From the NCBI GenBank assembly GCA_022340865.1, contig JAJDNC010000166.1:1-41066 (forward strand): a stretch of 41,066 bases of DNA, read 5' to 3'. Below the pieces are notes generated by a model. It saw only the letters and a program-made list of their open reading frames with translations. It had not been told where the DNA came from and made no database searches. Below, in pieces: positions 16,182-25,969 of this stretch (positions are counted from its first letter, which is position 1; the number at the start of each line of letters is the position of its first letter). The translations under genes and the position numbers were made by a program. The stretch comes from Gemmatimonadota bacterium (GTDB lineage Bacteria; Gemmatimonadota; Gemmatimonadetes; Longimicrobiales; Gaopeijiaceae).

Positions 16182-19100
16182 TCATCCTCCCATGAGCACC
16201 TTCACCGCCGCGGCCAGCTGGCTGTCCGTCCCGGCGTAGCTCTCCCCCATGGGTCGGATCACCTCGACGTCCACCGGTCTCGGGTGCAGCTCCATGACCT
16301 GGCCGTCGTGGGCGCGGATCTTGGAGCGCGGGAGGCGGAAGGTCGAGCCGTCCACGAGCTGCATGTTCCACGTGTAGACGATCCACCCGGCCGTAGGCTC
16401 GCCCACGACCTTGCCGAGGCCCAGCGTGCGGTATCCCTCGGTGAAGTCCTCGCCGTCGGAGAGCGTGTTGCGGTCCACCACCAGCGCGGTCTTCTCCTCC
16501 AGCGAGCGCTGCCCCAGGACGCTCCGGGCAGGCATCTCCGGGTGCCCACGAAGCTGCATCGTGATGTACCCCTTCCTGGAGAACATGTCGAGGGCGTAGG
16601 AGTTCACGAAGCCGCCGTTGTTGCCGCGGATGTCGATGACCACGCCCTGCTTCTCGTGGTTCGCCGCGTCCAGGTCCACCATGAGCTGGTCCAAGGCTCC
16701 CTGGCTCATGTCACGCATGTACACGTAGCCGATCTTGCCACCGCTGATGCTGTCCACGTACGCGCGGTTCCCCTCCACCCAGTCGCGGAGCTCGAGCTGG
16801 CGCTGGGCGCCCAGGGATATGGGCTTCACGCTCACGTTGCGCGCGTTCGAGCCGCTGGCGTCCCCGCTCACCCGGAGGGTCACCTTGTCGCCGGTCTTCC
16901 CCTGGAGGATCTCGTCCAGATTGGCCCTGGCGTCGATGGCGGTGCCGTCCACCGCCAGGACATAGTCACCCACCGAGATGCCGCCGGCCACAGCGGCGGG
17001 ACCCAGCGGAACCACCTCGGTGACTCTCAGCTTTCCCTGGGCCTCGTAGGTCGTGCGGTCGAAGTGCAGGCCCAGGTTCCCCGACGTGGGGCCCTCTTTG
17101 CGGCGAAGACGGTATCCGAGGTGGGAGCCGTTGAGCTCGCCGACCATCTCGTTCATGAGCCGGGAGAGCCCCGGCCGCGTCCGGGCACCCTCGATCTGCG
17201 GGGCGAACATCCTCTTCACCGCGTTCCAGTCGGCCCCGTGGAAGTGGTCGTCGTAGTAGTTGTCACGTAGGAGCGACCAGCCCTCGTCGAAGATCTCCAC
17301 CTTCTCGGAGTCGAAGCTCACGTCCATCCGCGCGGTGGTGGCCACGGTGCGGGCGCGACCGCCCGTCACCTGCACCGCCTGGATCCGACCGCGGTCGAGG
17401 AAGAAGAGCTCCTTGCCGTCGGGGGTGAACTGGGGTGTGCTCTTGTTCCCCGGCGTGGATGTGATCTGCCGGGTCACGACGGGCCCGGTGTGCGCCGGGT
17501 CCACGGTGAACGCGTACAGGTTCTGCTGTCCCGCTGCGGACGCGCTGAGCACGAGCGTCTTGCCGTCGGGTGAGAGCACGATGCCGCGCACGTTCACACC
17601 CACCGGCAGCAGGGATAGCCTCCTGCGGATCTCGTCGAAGACGATCTTCGTCTCGGGAGCGTTCGCGGTGTCCTTCGCTTCGGCACCCCCGCGCGCACTC
17701 CCGCCGCCGGCCGCGGCACCCCCGCTCCGGGCCCGGCCGCCTCGCCCGGCCTGCGCCGTGTCGGGGCGGCTCGGCGCTTTCCTCTCGTTGAACAGGTCCT
17801 GGAACCGGTCCTCGCGGAACACCGGGGTTACGGGCACCAGGTCCACCCGCGCCACCCTCCCAGGCTCGGTGCGCTGCTGGGTGTCGAAGTAGATGGTCTT
17901 GCCGTCGGAGCTCCACGCGATGGTGCTCCCGCTGGCGTCGGCCAGGCCGCTCACCGGCCTTGCCTCGCCCCCGGCGGCGGGCACGACCCACACGTTGCCG
18001 AAGCCGCGCTTGTCGTCGTTGAAGTACGCCAGCCACTTGCCGTCGGGCGACCAGACCAGCGGAGCGGACCTCAGGAACGGCCACGTCCAGAGGAGGCCGG
18101 TGGCGAGGCGCTGGTCCTTCCCCGACGCGAGGTCCTTCACGTGCACCTCGGTGCCGGCATGCACGTACGCCAGCTTCTTGCCGTCGGGGCTGAAGCGGGG
18201 GGTCACGTCCTGCCCCGGCCCGGTGGTGAGCTCGGTCTCCTCGTGGGAGACGAAGTCGTACATCCAGAGCTTCGGCGTGCCGCTCCTGAGGGACACGTAC
18301 GCCAGCCGCCGGGAGTCCGGCGCCCACGCCAGGTCGGTCTCCGGAGCCACGGTGTGGGTCACGCGCACGGCGGGGCCGCCGTCCTTCGCCGCCGTGGCGA
18401 ACACCTCGCCGTGGGCGGTGAAGGCCACCTTCTTCCCGTCCGGGGAGAGCGCCAGGTCCCGGAACCCGTTGGACATGTCCAGGTGCTCGACCGCGGGCGT
18501 CTCCGGCGCCCCGCGGAGCGTGATGGCCAGCTTCGTGGGCCGTCCGTCGGGGAGCCTCAGGGTCCACACGGAGAAGTCGCGCTCGAAGGCCACCGTGCGG
18601 CCGTCGGTGGAGATGCGCGGGAAGAGGAAGCGGCCGTCCTTGAAGTCGGTGAGCGCGTGGGCATCACCCCCGGCGGCGGGCTGGCTCCACAGGTTCTCGG
18701 CCCCCGAGCGGTCGGACATGTAGAGGACGTCCTTGCCGTCGGCGGACCACATGGGCCAGATGTTCTTGGAGCCCGTGGCGGACAGCCTGTGGTACTCGGG
18801 CGGCTCACCCTGGGTGGCCAGCCAGATCTCCGCCTCGTCGATGTGGGCGTGTCCCTTCCGCCACCACTGTCCGTCCGCCATCTCGCCCATGGCCGCGATG
18901 GCCACCGTCTTACCGTCGGGCGAGACCGCCGCGTCGAACTCCGGGGCGAATTTGTCGGCGAGCACCGGCATGGGCGTGCCGCCTGCCGAGGATATCCGCC
19001 AGATGGCCGGCTGTCCTCCCGGGTCTTCGCGCCCGTCGGCGAAGTAGATCCAGCGACCGTCGGGGGACCAGGCGTCGAGCTCCTCGTTGCCGTCCCCGTA

Positions 19101-19460
19101 CGTGACGCGACGCACCTCTCCGGTTCCCAGGGTGAGCACGTAGATGTCGTAGTCGCCCTGGCGATTGGAGAGGAACGCCAGCCGCGTGCCGTCGGGCGAA
19201 TAGAGCGGGGTGGTCTCGTCGGCGGCGTTGCTCACCAGCAGATGCGCGTCGCCCCCGGTGGCGGGCACGGTCCAGATGTCCCCCGCGGACACGAACGCGA
19301 TCTCCGAGCCGTCGGGGCTGGGGTCGGGTTGGGCGAAGGAGGGACGGGACTCCTGCGCGTGCGCCCCCGGGGCGGCGGTGAGAAGTCCCAGCGCAATCAG
19401 CGTGCCGACGATCGCCAGCAAGCGGCGGCGCGCGCCGGCCCTCGTCCTCGTGCGTTCCAT
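16182..19460 (-). CDS. Exported tricorn protease homologue (S41 family)
   Basis: A 1092-residue protein. It starts with a signal peptide (ALGLLTAAPGAHAQ, cleavage near residue 35). Residues of about 42-560 are WD40/PD40-like propeller repeats with recurrent SPDG and DG-K motifs. A Gly/Ala/Arg-rich linker (about 568-600) follows, then a second propeller part. The core region has DDHFHGADW, then a PDZ domain (about 775-855; GGISVGDYVLAVDGTAI). The C-terminal S41 protease domain contains VIDIRGNNGGF and the nucleophile region NTLSDGEDF, with GEPTAGW following. It should degrade peptides or unfolded proteins in the periplasm, unlike the cytoplasmic archaeal tricorn. ATG 19460 is supported by the signal peptide. 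No linked aminopeptidase gene is seen. Confidence 0.93.
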   Translation of the reverse strand: MERTRTRAGARRRLLAIVGTLIALGLLTAAPGAHAQESRPSFAQPDPSPDGSEIAFVSAGDIWTVPATGGDAHLLVSNAADETTPLYSPDGTRLAFLSNRQGDYDIYVLTLGTGEVRRVTYGDGNEELDAWSPDGRWIYFADGREDPGGQPAIWRISSAGGTPMPVLADKFAPEFDAAVSPDGKTVAIAAMGEMADGQWWRKGHAHIDEAEIWLATQGEPPEYHRLSATGSKNIWPMWSADGKDVLYMSDRSGAENLWSQPAAGGDAHALTDFKDGRFLFPRISTDGRTVAFERDFSVWTLRLPDGRPTKLAITLRGAPETPAVEHLDMSNGFRDLALSPDGKKVAFTAHGEVFATAAKDGGPAVRVTHTVAPETDLAWAPDSRRLAYVSLRSGTPKLWMYDFVSHEETELTTGPGQDVTPRFSPDGKKLAYVHAGTEVHVKDLASGKDQRLATGLLWTWPFLRSAPLVWSPDGKWLAYFNDDKRGFGNVWVVPAAGGEARPVSGLADASGSTIAWSSDGKTIYFDTQQRTEPGRVARVDLVPVTPVFREDRFQDLFNERKAPSRPDTAQAGRGGRARSGGAAAGGGSARGGAEAKDTANAPETKIVFDEIRRRLSLLPVGVNVRGIVLSPDGKTLVLSASAAGQQNLYAFTVDPAHTGPVVTRQITSTPGNKSTPQFTPDGKELFFLDRGRIQAVQVTGGRARTVATTARMDVSFDSEKVEIFDEGWSLLRDNYYDDHFHGADWNAVKRMFAPQIEGARTRPGLSRLMNEMVGELNGSHLGYRLRRKEGPTSGNLGLHFDRTTYEAQGKLRVTEVVPLGPAAVAGGISVGDYVLAVDGTAIDARANLDEILQGKTGDKVTLRVSGDASGSNARNVSVKPISLGAQRQLELRDWVEGNRAYVDSISGGKIGYVYMRDMSQGALDQLMVDLDAANHEKQGVVIDIRGNNGGFVNSYALDMFSRKGYITMQLRGHPEMPARSVLGQRSLEEKTALVVDRNTLSDGEDFTEGYRTLGLGKVVGEPTAGWIVYTWNMQLVDGSTFRLPRSKIRAHDGQVMELHPRPVDVEVIRPMGESYAGTDSQLAAAVKVLMGG

Positions 19461-19488
19461 CGTGCCCTGCCTCCTCGATGTGCCCGTG

Positions 19489-19506
19489 GCTCCGCGGCTG
19501 CGGAGC
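19489..19506. other. Perfect stem-loop upstream of the tricorn gene
   Basis: GCTCCGC (19489-19495), loop GGCT, GCGGAGC (19500-19506) form a perfect 7-bp stem. It lies in the 141-base gap between the frameshifted permease and the tricorn gene, both on the minus strand, so it may end the permease transcript or sit in the tricorn leader. No T-run follows. Confidence 0.35.
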
Positions 19507-19601
19507 GTGGGACAACTTCGAGGGCCGGACCGCCGCGGGCCAGGGGACGGCTCGCAGGCGCAGGCAGCCGGAGGACCGCAGCCCCGCCGGGTGTCCGCAG
19601 A

Positions 19602-22054
19602 CTATTCGCTGCGCAGGGCGACCATGGGATCCACGTGCACGGCGCGGAGCGCTGGAACCAGGCAGGCCACTACTGCCACTACGGCGAATACTCCGGCCAC
19701 GGCCACCATCGTCAGCGGGTCGTCGGGGGCCACGCCCACCAGCACACGGGTCATCAGATGCGTGAGCAGGAGCGCGCCCACGACCCCGATGGCGATCCCC
19801 ACCGCCGCCAGGGTGATCCCCTGGCGCAGCACGATGCGGAAGATGCCGTCGCGGCTCGAGCCCAGGGCCATGCGCAGGCCGAACTCCCCGGTGCGCTCGC
19901 GCACGATGTAGGCGATCACCCCGTAGAGGCCCACCACGGCCAGGAGAAGCGCCACGGCCCCGAACATAGACGCGATCTTCAGCACCAGGGCCGTGGGCGC
20001 CTCGGCCTGTGTCACGAGGTCGGTGAGGGGACGCACGTCACTCACGATGACGTGGTCGTCAACCTGGCGCAGAGCGGCGCGTACGGGAGCGCCGAAGGCG
20101 GCGGGATCGCCCCGGACGCGCACCTCCCATATGTCCTGGAATAACGCGCCCAGGGTGCGGTCGGGGAACCAGATCGTCCCCATGGTCTCCCTGGCCAACG
20201 AAGCCTGTCGCTGGTCGTGGACGACGCCGATGACCTCGTACCACGCCCGCCGGCTCTGGACCTTGATGTAGAGCCGCTTCCCCACCGCCGACTGGCCCGG
20301 CCAGTTCTCCCGCGCGACCCGCTGGTCGACCACGATGTGGTTCGTGCTGTCGTTCTCCTCGGCCCAGATGAATGTCCGCCCCTCGAGCAGAGGCGTCCCC
20401 ACGGTCTTGAAGTAGCCCGGCAGGGCCGAGCGGTACCAGGCCTGCTGGAAGTCGTTCTCGTTCCCGGCGGTCGTCTCGTTCCCATACGGCCCCTGGACGA
20501 TGTTCCCGTCCAGGGGCGCCGCCATGCCGGCGCTGGCGGAGACGACCCCGGGGAGCGCCTCCAGGCGCTCCTGAACGCGCTCCTTCATCCGCGCGCTCTC
20601 CGCCGCGGTCCTCACCGTCCCCGGCGGAATCAGGGCGCTGAACGTGAGCACGCCCTCGGGCCGGAACCCCGGGTCCACATGACGGATGGCCACGAAGCTC
20701 CGCACCATGAGGCCCGCACCCACCACCAGCACGAAGGAGAGCGCCACCTCCACGACGACGAGCCGCGAGCGGGCCCCGTGCCGCGCGCCTGTGGCGCGGC
20801 CACGCAGCACGCCCATGAGATCGGCCCGGGAGGCGCGCACGGCGGGATAGAGGCCGAACACCGTGGCCGCCAGCACCGTCGCCAGGAGGGAGAACCCCAG
20901 CACCGTGGGATCGAGGGCGAAGGAGCCCACGCGCGGCACCCCGGGGGGTACCATGCGCTTCAGAACCGGCAGCGCCGCCCACCCCAACGCCAGCCCGGCG
21001 GCGCCTCCCGCCACGGCGAGGACCCCCGCTTCGGCCAGGAGCTGGCGCACGATGCGCGCCCGCCCCCCACCAAGCGCCGCCCGGATGGACACCTCCCGGG
21101 TGCGGCCCGCCGCGCGCACGAGGAGGAGGTTGGCCACGTTCACGCACGCGATGAGGAGGACGAAGGCAACCGCTCCCAGGAGCGCGAAGAGCATGGGGCG
21201 CATCCGGGCGCCGGCGTCCTCCTGGAGCGGAACCACGTACGCCCGCGTGCCCCGGGCCGCGTACTCGGCGAAGTGCTCCTGCTGCCAGTGCTGATGGCCC
21301 CGATCTGCTTGTTGGCCTGCGCGATCGTGACGCCCGGCTTCAGCTTCCCGAGGGTGTACAGGTCGTAGCCGGTGCGACGCGGGCTCGTGGGATCGATGAG
21401 CCAGACGAACCACACGTCGGGATGGTCCGTCGCGAGCTCGCTCTGGCCGGACGTAACGACCCGAAACCCCTTGGGCAGCACGCCCACGACCGTCGGCCCG
21501 CGGGCGCTGTACTCGAAGTGGAGCGTCCGGCCGATGATGTTCGGGTCGGCGCCGAACCGGCGGGTCCAGAACTCGTAGCTCAGGACGACGGGAGCGGAAT
21601 AGCTCGCCCGTTGGCTCGGAGCGGGAGGCACGCCCTCCGCCTTCGTGAACGCCCGACCCAGCACCGGCGTCGCGCCCAGCATGGCGAAGAGGCCGGGCGT
21701 GGCCAGCCCGTAGGAGATGCGCTCGGGCTCGGCACCGTTGGTGAGGTCGAGGGTCCCTCCCGGCACCGCCTCGACCTCCTGGAAGCCCTTCGCGCCGCGG
21801 TAGTCGATGAGGTCGGCCGGATTCGCGAGGTAGAACGGGATGCCGCGCTTCACCAGCTCCTTGCGGATGGCGACCAGCCGGTCGAGGTGCGGATACGGAA
21901 GCGGCGCCAACACCAGGGCGTGGAGGACGCTGAAGACCGCGGTGTTCGCACCGATCCCCACGGCGAGGGTCAGGACCGCCACCAGGGTGAACACCGGGGC
22001 GCTCCGCAGCCCCCGGAGCGCCAGCCGTACGTCCCGCCACAGATCCGCCAGCAT
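19602..22054 (-). pseudogene. Frameshifted MacB/FtsX-type orphan permease (ADOP)
   Basis: A second duplicated permease, like the one at 3237-5894, but split between two frames. From ATG 22054 (GGGAGG 8 bases upstream) the frame runs MLADLWRDVRLALRGL, LAVGIGANTAVFSVLHALV and continues well to QANKQIGAIST near 21290. There it loses coding sense, while the frame shifted by one base continues with HWQQEHFAEYAARGTRAYV, the FtsX segment AFVLLIACVNVANLLLVRAAG, and the standard ending VDPMVALRSE at 19602. All parts of a full-length protein of about 817 residues are present, so a single one-base change near 21290 explains the break. It may be a recent mutation or an assembly error. No PadR gene adjoins. 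Confidence 0.85.
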
Positions 22055-22142
22055 CTCATCCGCCTCCCTTTCGATCCCGATCGTTGCGCCCTGTCCGGAA
22101 GGCGTCAACCGTTCGAGGATCTCACTCCGCCACCGGGCGCCA

Positions 22143-23108
22143 TCAGTGCCTGGGCGCCTTCTCTCCCGCCTCGACGGCGATGTCGAGCCGGTCGCCCCTG
22201 GTCGGCAGGGGGCACGTGGCGTACGGCGTCCAGGCACAGGGCGGATTGTAGGCCAGGTTGAAGTCCAGGACCACGCGGCCTCGCACATCGGGGGCGTCGA
22301 TCCACAGGAAGCGGCCGCCCCCGTACGTCTCCTTGCCGTTGGTGGCGTCGCCGAAGACCAGCATGTAGCGCCCTGCCTCGGGAGGACCCACGACGTCGAG
22401 GGTGTGCTTCAAGCCGCCGATCCAGAACTCCAACCGCGCGGGCGACTCCTCCTCCGTCACCATCCCCACCTCGTTGGCCACCGCCACCTTCTTCCGATGC
22501 GGGACCCAGCGCGCGGTGACCCGCCAGTCGGTGGACACTGGGTACCGCTCGATGCCCGGAAAGACCTGGTACTCCTGGCTGGAGTCGTCGCGCACCCGCA
22601 GGGCCACGCGGTCCCCACGCCGGATGGCCATCCAGTTGAGGGAGCCCAGGCGCACCACCACCGACTTGCCGGGTCCCAGGTTCCTGCTGAGATCGGCCTG
22701 GGTGACCACGGGGTCCTTGGACACGTCCGGTGGGATGGCGGGGCTGCCGGCGGGGAGCGCAAGAGTCGAGTCGACGCCCCGGGTGACGGTCACGCCGGAG
22801 TCGGCCACGAAGCGCACGGAGTCGTGGGACACGACGATCCTCCCCACGTGGTCGGGGGCCTTCCCCGTGGGAAGCACGATGCCGTTGTCCGGCGCGGCAC
22901 CGATGGTGGTCGCGCCCTGCTCGAGCCAGTCCAGGCCGATGAGGGAGAGCCACGAGTCCGGCGCTCGCAGCTGCGCCAGCCGCCGGGCGTACCACGCCTC
23001 CACCGAGGCGGTGTACGCCACGGGGTCCACGGGGATGGGCTCGGGCGGGCCGGCACAGCCGGCAAGGAGCGCCAAGAGGACCGAAAGCACGACGCGAGAT
23101 CGTCTCAC
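22143..23108 (-). CDS. DUF1684 lipoprotein
   Basis: A 321-residue predicted lipoprotein. The N-terminus is a short signal with lipobox L-A-G-C (SVLLALLAGC). The rest matches the DUF1684 family: an N-terminal helix region (EAWYARRLAQLRAPDSWLSLIGLDWL), and the strongly conserved C-terminal block VVLDFNLAYNPPCAWTPYATCPLPTRGDRLDI with two Cys, ending in AGEKAP. Function is unknown; the family is widespread in bacteria. The GTG start at 23108 is chosen because the signal peptide follows directly and GGAGGT lies 11 bases upstream. It lies 50 bases downstream of the molybdenum hydroxylase genes on the same strand and may share their transcript. Confidence 0.88.
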   Translation of the reverse strand: MRRSRVVLSVLLALLAGCAGPPEPIPVDPVAYTASVEAWYARRLAQLRAPDSWLSLIGLDWLEQGATTIGAAPDNGIVLPTGKAPDHVGRIVVSHDSVRFVADSGVTVTRGVDSTLALPAGSPAIPPDVSKDPVVTQADLSRNLGPGKSVVVRLGSLNWMAIRRGDRVALRVRDDSSQEYQVFPGIERYPVSTDWRVTARWVPHRKKVAVANEVGMVTEEESPARLEFWIGGLKHTLDVVGPPEAGRYMLVFGDATNGKETYGGGRFLWIDAPDVRGRVVLDFNLAYNPPCAWTPYATCPLPTRGDRLDIAVEAGEKAPRH

Positions 23109-23158
23109 GGCTTCAACGTACCTCCGGCCACAACCTCCGTTCCAGGCGGATCCCTCCG

Positions 23159-25342
23159 TCAGCTCCAGCTCAGATCGAGCTTCGAGATGGGCAAGGACCG
23201 GACGCGCTTCCCCGTCACCGCGAAGATGGCGTTGCACAGCGCCGGGATCACCGGAGGGAGCGTGGGCTCTCCCAGTCCGGTGGGCGGGTTGTCGGTGACG
23301 AGGAAGTGGACGTCCACCTCCGGTCGATCCCGATGCCGCAGCAGCGGGTACGCATCGAAGTTGGACTGGAGCGCGTGCCCGTCGACGATGGTGATCTCCA
23401 GGCCGAGCGCCTGGGAGATGCCGTCGATGGCACCGCCCTGCGCGTTGTTTTCGGCGTTCAGCGGGTTGACGATCTGGCGGCCGATGTCACCGACCATCCA
23501 TACCTTCTCCACCGCCACCTTGCCGGCCTTGCTCACGCGCGCCTGGACAACCTCGGCGAAGTAGCCGCGGTGGCTGAAGTGGCAGGCGATCCCCTTCCCG
23601 GTTCCCGAAGGGAGCGAGCCACGCCCCCAATCGGACCGGGCGGCGACGGCCCGGAGGACCCCGGTCATCCGATCGGCGTCGAGGCGTGTCTCGCCGCTCC
23701 GGGCGGCGAGCAGATCCAGCCTGAAGTGAAGCGGATCCCGTCCCGCCGCGTGGGCCAGCTCGTCGATGAACGACTGGTACACGAAGGCGAGGGCGTTGCT
23801 GCCCGGCGCCCGCATGGCGCCGGTGGGCACGCCCAGGGGCAGGAGCGTGGTACCCAGGGTGAAGTCGCGGACGTAGCCCGCCGGAAACTCGTCGGAGGCG
23901 ACGCCAGCGCTGGGCGCGAAGCGCCTCCCCTCCCCGAAGGAGACGAAGTGGTTGCGCCACGCCACCAGCTTCCCCTCCGCATCCACGCCTCCCTCCAGAC
24001 GGTGGAAGCCCGCCGGCCGGTAGAAGTCGTGGTGCATGTCGTCTTCGCGGCTCCACAGGAGCTTCACCGGGACGCCGATCTCCCTGGCGATCCAGGACGC
24101 CTCGACGAGGTAGTCGTTGCTGAGGCGTCGCCCGAACCCGCCACCGATGCGCGTCAGGTGCAGCGTGATGTCCTCCTCCTTCATGCCCAGGGTCCTGGCC
24201 GCCAAGCTCCGTCCCCGCTCGGGGGTCTGGGTGGGCGCCCACAGCTCGAGCTTCCCGTCGTGGTAGTGCGCCGTACAGTTCTGCGGCTCCAGGGGTACGT
24301 GGGAGAGGAAGGGATAGGAGTACTCCGCCTCGACCCGGTGGGCGGCGCTGTCGAGCGCCGCGTCCACGTCGCCGTCGCTGCGCAGGACGTTCACAGGCGG
24401 CTTGCCGTAGAGCTCCGCGGCACGGGCTGCGAAGCCCCGACTGCTCTGGGCGGCGGTGGGCCCCTCGTCCCACTTCACCTCGAGCTTGTTCCGCGCGCTG
24501 TGGGCCAGCCACCATGTGTCCGCCACCACGGCCACGCCCGCCGAGAGCGTGTCGACGTCGCCGTCCCCCTGGACCACGAAGGCGTGACGCACTCCGGGCT
24601 CCTTCTTCACGGCATCGAGGTTGGCCGTCTTGACCTTGCCGCCGTACACCGGGCACTTCTGGAAGACTGCGTACAGCATGCCCGGGCGCACCTGGTCGAT
24701 GCCGAAGAGGGGCTTCCCCGTGACGATGGCCTCGTCGTCCACGCCGCGGACCGGTGTGCCGATGATCCGGAATTCCGAGCGCTTCTTGAGGGGGACCGAC
24801 TCCGGATCAGGTGCGGGCAGGGTCGCGGCCTTCGCCGCCAGCGTGCCATAGGAGAGAGTGCGACCGCTGGCCCTGTGGTGCACCAAGCCGGCCTCGGTCT
24901 CAAGCTCGGTCACGGGCACGCCCCAGGTCGCCGCGGCCGCCGCCTTCATGAGCGCCCGTCCGGCGGCGCCCACCCGGCGCATGGGAAGCCACTGGGTGGG
25001 CGTGGCCGTGCTGCCGCCGGCGATCTGCCGGTAGTAGTGCTCCGTGTCCAGGTCTCCCTGCTGGACGCGGACGTCGTTCCAGGCCACGTCGAGCTCGTCG
25101 GCGATGAGCATGGGCAGGGTGGTCTTGATGCCCTGCCCCACCTCGGGGTTCTGGGCGACGATGGTCACGGTCCCGTCGGGCGCGATGTGAATGAACGCGT
25201 CCAGATCGAGCTTCGGCGGCATCGCCTCGACATCCCGGTTCCCGAAGGAGAATCCGAGGTAGCTCGTGATGAGCAGGCCGCCGCCTGCCGCGGCGCCGAT
25301 CTTCAGGAACTGACGGCGGTCCATGCCGCCCCGGGGGCTCAT
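23159..25342 (-). CDS. Isoquinoline 1-oxidoreductase-type Moco subunit (xanthine dehydrogenase family)
   Basis: A 727-residue molybdopterin-binding large subunit. The twin-arginine signal [14 protein letters not shown] (8-21) predicts folded export through Tat. Family stretches include [26 protein letters not shown], the Moco-binding [12 protein letters not shown], and [31 protein letters not shown]. Near the C-terminus [13 protein letters not shown] carries the catalytic Glu expected in molybdenum hydroxylases. The ATG at 25342 overlaps the small-subunit stop as ATGA; the second ATG at 25324 keeps the Tat motif and is an alternative. With the 2Fe-2S subunit it should hydroxylate an N-heterocycle or oxidise an aldehyde; the substrate is not readable. 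No Moco-insertion chaperone (XdhC-like) or cytochrome subunit is adjacent. Confidence 0.92.
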   Translation of the reverse strand: MSPRGGMDRRQFLKIGAAAGGGLLITSYLGFSFGNRDVEAMPPKLDLDAFIHIAPDGTVTIVAQNPEVGQGIKTTLPMLIADELDVAWNDVRVQQGDLDTEHYYRQIAGGSTATPTQWLPMRRVGAAGRALMKAAAAATWGVPVTELETEAGLVHHRASGRTLSYGTLAAKAATLPAPDPESVPLKKRSEFRIIGTPVRGVDDEAIVTGKPLFGIDQVRPGMLYAVFQKCPVYGGKVKTANLDAVKKEPGVRHAFVVQGDGDVDTLSAGVAVVADTWWLAHSARNKLEVKWDEGPTAAQSSRGFAARAAELYGKPPVNVLRSDGDVDAALDSAAHRVEAEYSYPFLSHVPLEPQNCTAHYHDGKLELWAPTQTPERGRSLAARTLGMKEEDITLHLTRIGGGFGRRLSNDYLVEASWIAREIGVPVKLLWSREDDMHHDFYRPAGFHRLEGGVDAEGKLVAWRNHFVSFGEGRRFAPSAGVASDEFPAGYVRDFTLGTTLLPLGVPTGAMRAPGSNALAFVYQSFIDELAHAAGRDPLHFRLDLLAARSGETRLDADRMTGVLRAVAARSDWGRGSLPSGTGKGIACHFSHRGYFAEVVQARVSKAGKVAVEKVWMVGDIGRQIVNPLNAENNAQGGAIDGISQALGLEITIVDGHALQSNFDAYPLLRHRDRPEVDVHFLVTDNPPTGLGEPTLPPVIPALCNAIFAVTGKRVRSLPISKLDLSWS

Positions 25343-25866
25343 CGCTCCTCCTCCGCCCGGGCTCCGGCCAACCCATCGGGCTCCCCGGGTCCACCGCCCG
25401 TCGACGCGGCGGCCATCCTGCTGGCGGCCGCGCGTACGCCCTCGTGTATGCGCAGGTACGTGGCGCACCGGCAGAGGTTGCCGCTCATCGCCGCGTCGAT
25501 CTCCTGGTCCGTCGGGTGCGGATTGCGGGCCAGGAGGGCCGAGGCCGTCATCAGCTGCCCGGCCTGACAATATCCGCACTGGGGCACATCCAACTCCAAC
25601 CACACCTGCTGGAGAGGATGCGACCCGTCCGCGGAGAGCCCTTCGATGGTGGTGATCTCGCGGCTGCCCACCGCCGACACCGGGGTGACGCAGCTCCGCG
25701 TCGCCCGTCCGTCGAGGTGCACGGTGCAAGCGCCGCACATGGCGATGCCACAACCGAACTTGGTGCCCTTCAGGTTCAGGATGTCGCGCAGAACCCAGAG
25801 GAGGGGCATGTCGGCGGGGACGTCCGCCGTGACGGACTTCCCGTTCACATTGAGCGTGAAGGACAT
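25339..25866 (-). CDS. 2Fe-2S small subunit of the isoquinoline 1-oxidoreductase-type enzyme
   Basis: A 175-residue two-cluster ferredoxin-like subunit. The plant-type cluster has [20 protein letters not shown] (about 34-53) plus a further Cys in SCVTPV. The second cluster has CGYCQAGQ (about 97-104) and NLCRCATY (about 130-137). It lacks a signal peptide; in this family the small subunit can ride with the Tat-exported large subunit, which fits here. The last about 25 residues are Gly/Pro/Glu-rich. It is translationally coupled to the large subunit by a 4-base overlap. ATG 25866 gives the usual start [10 protein letters not shown]. Confidence 0.94.
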   Translation of the reverse strand: MSFTLNVNGKSVTADVPADMPLLWVLRDILNLKGTKFGCGIAMCGACTVHLDGRATRSCVTPVSAVGSREITTIEGLSADGSHPLQQVWLELDVPQCGYCQAGQLMTASALLARNPHPTDQEIDAAMSGNLCRCATYLRIHEGVRAAASRMAAASTGGGPGEPDGLAGARAEEER

Positions 25867-25969
25867 GGGAGATACCGCTCCCTTGGACGGAGGAGGATCG
25901 AGGGGACCCCGCAGTCCCCTCGGCGTTCGCTACCCTAGGCCGGCGAGCCCCGCGGTGGCAAGGCCGTCG

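Noticed and set aside
18141..20144. 667-codon open frame on the + strand
   Set aside because: Antisense to the tricorn protease gene and the permease; composition typical of a shadow frame, no family motifs.
23306..25567. 753-codon open frame on the + strand
   Set aside because: Antisense to the molybdenum hydroxylase genes, with no domain signatures.
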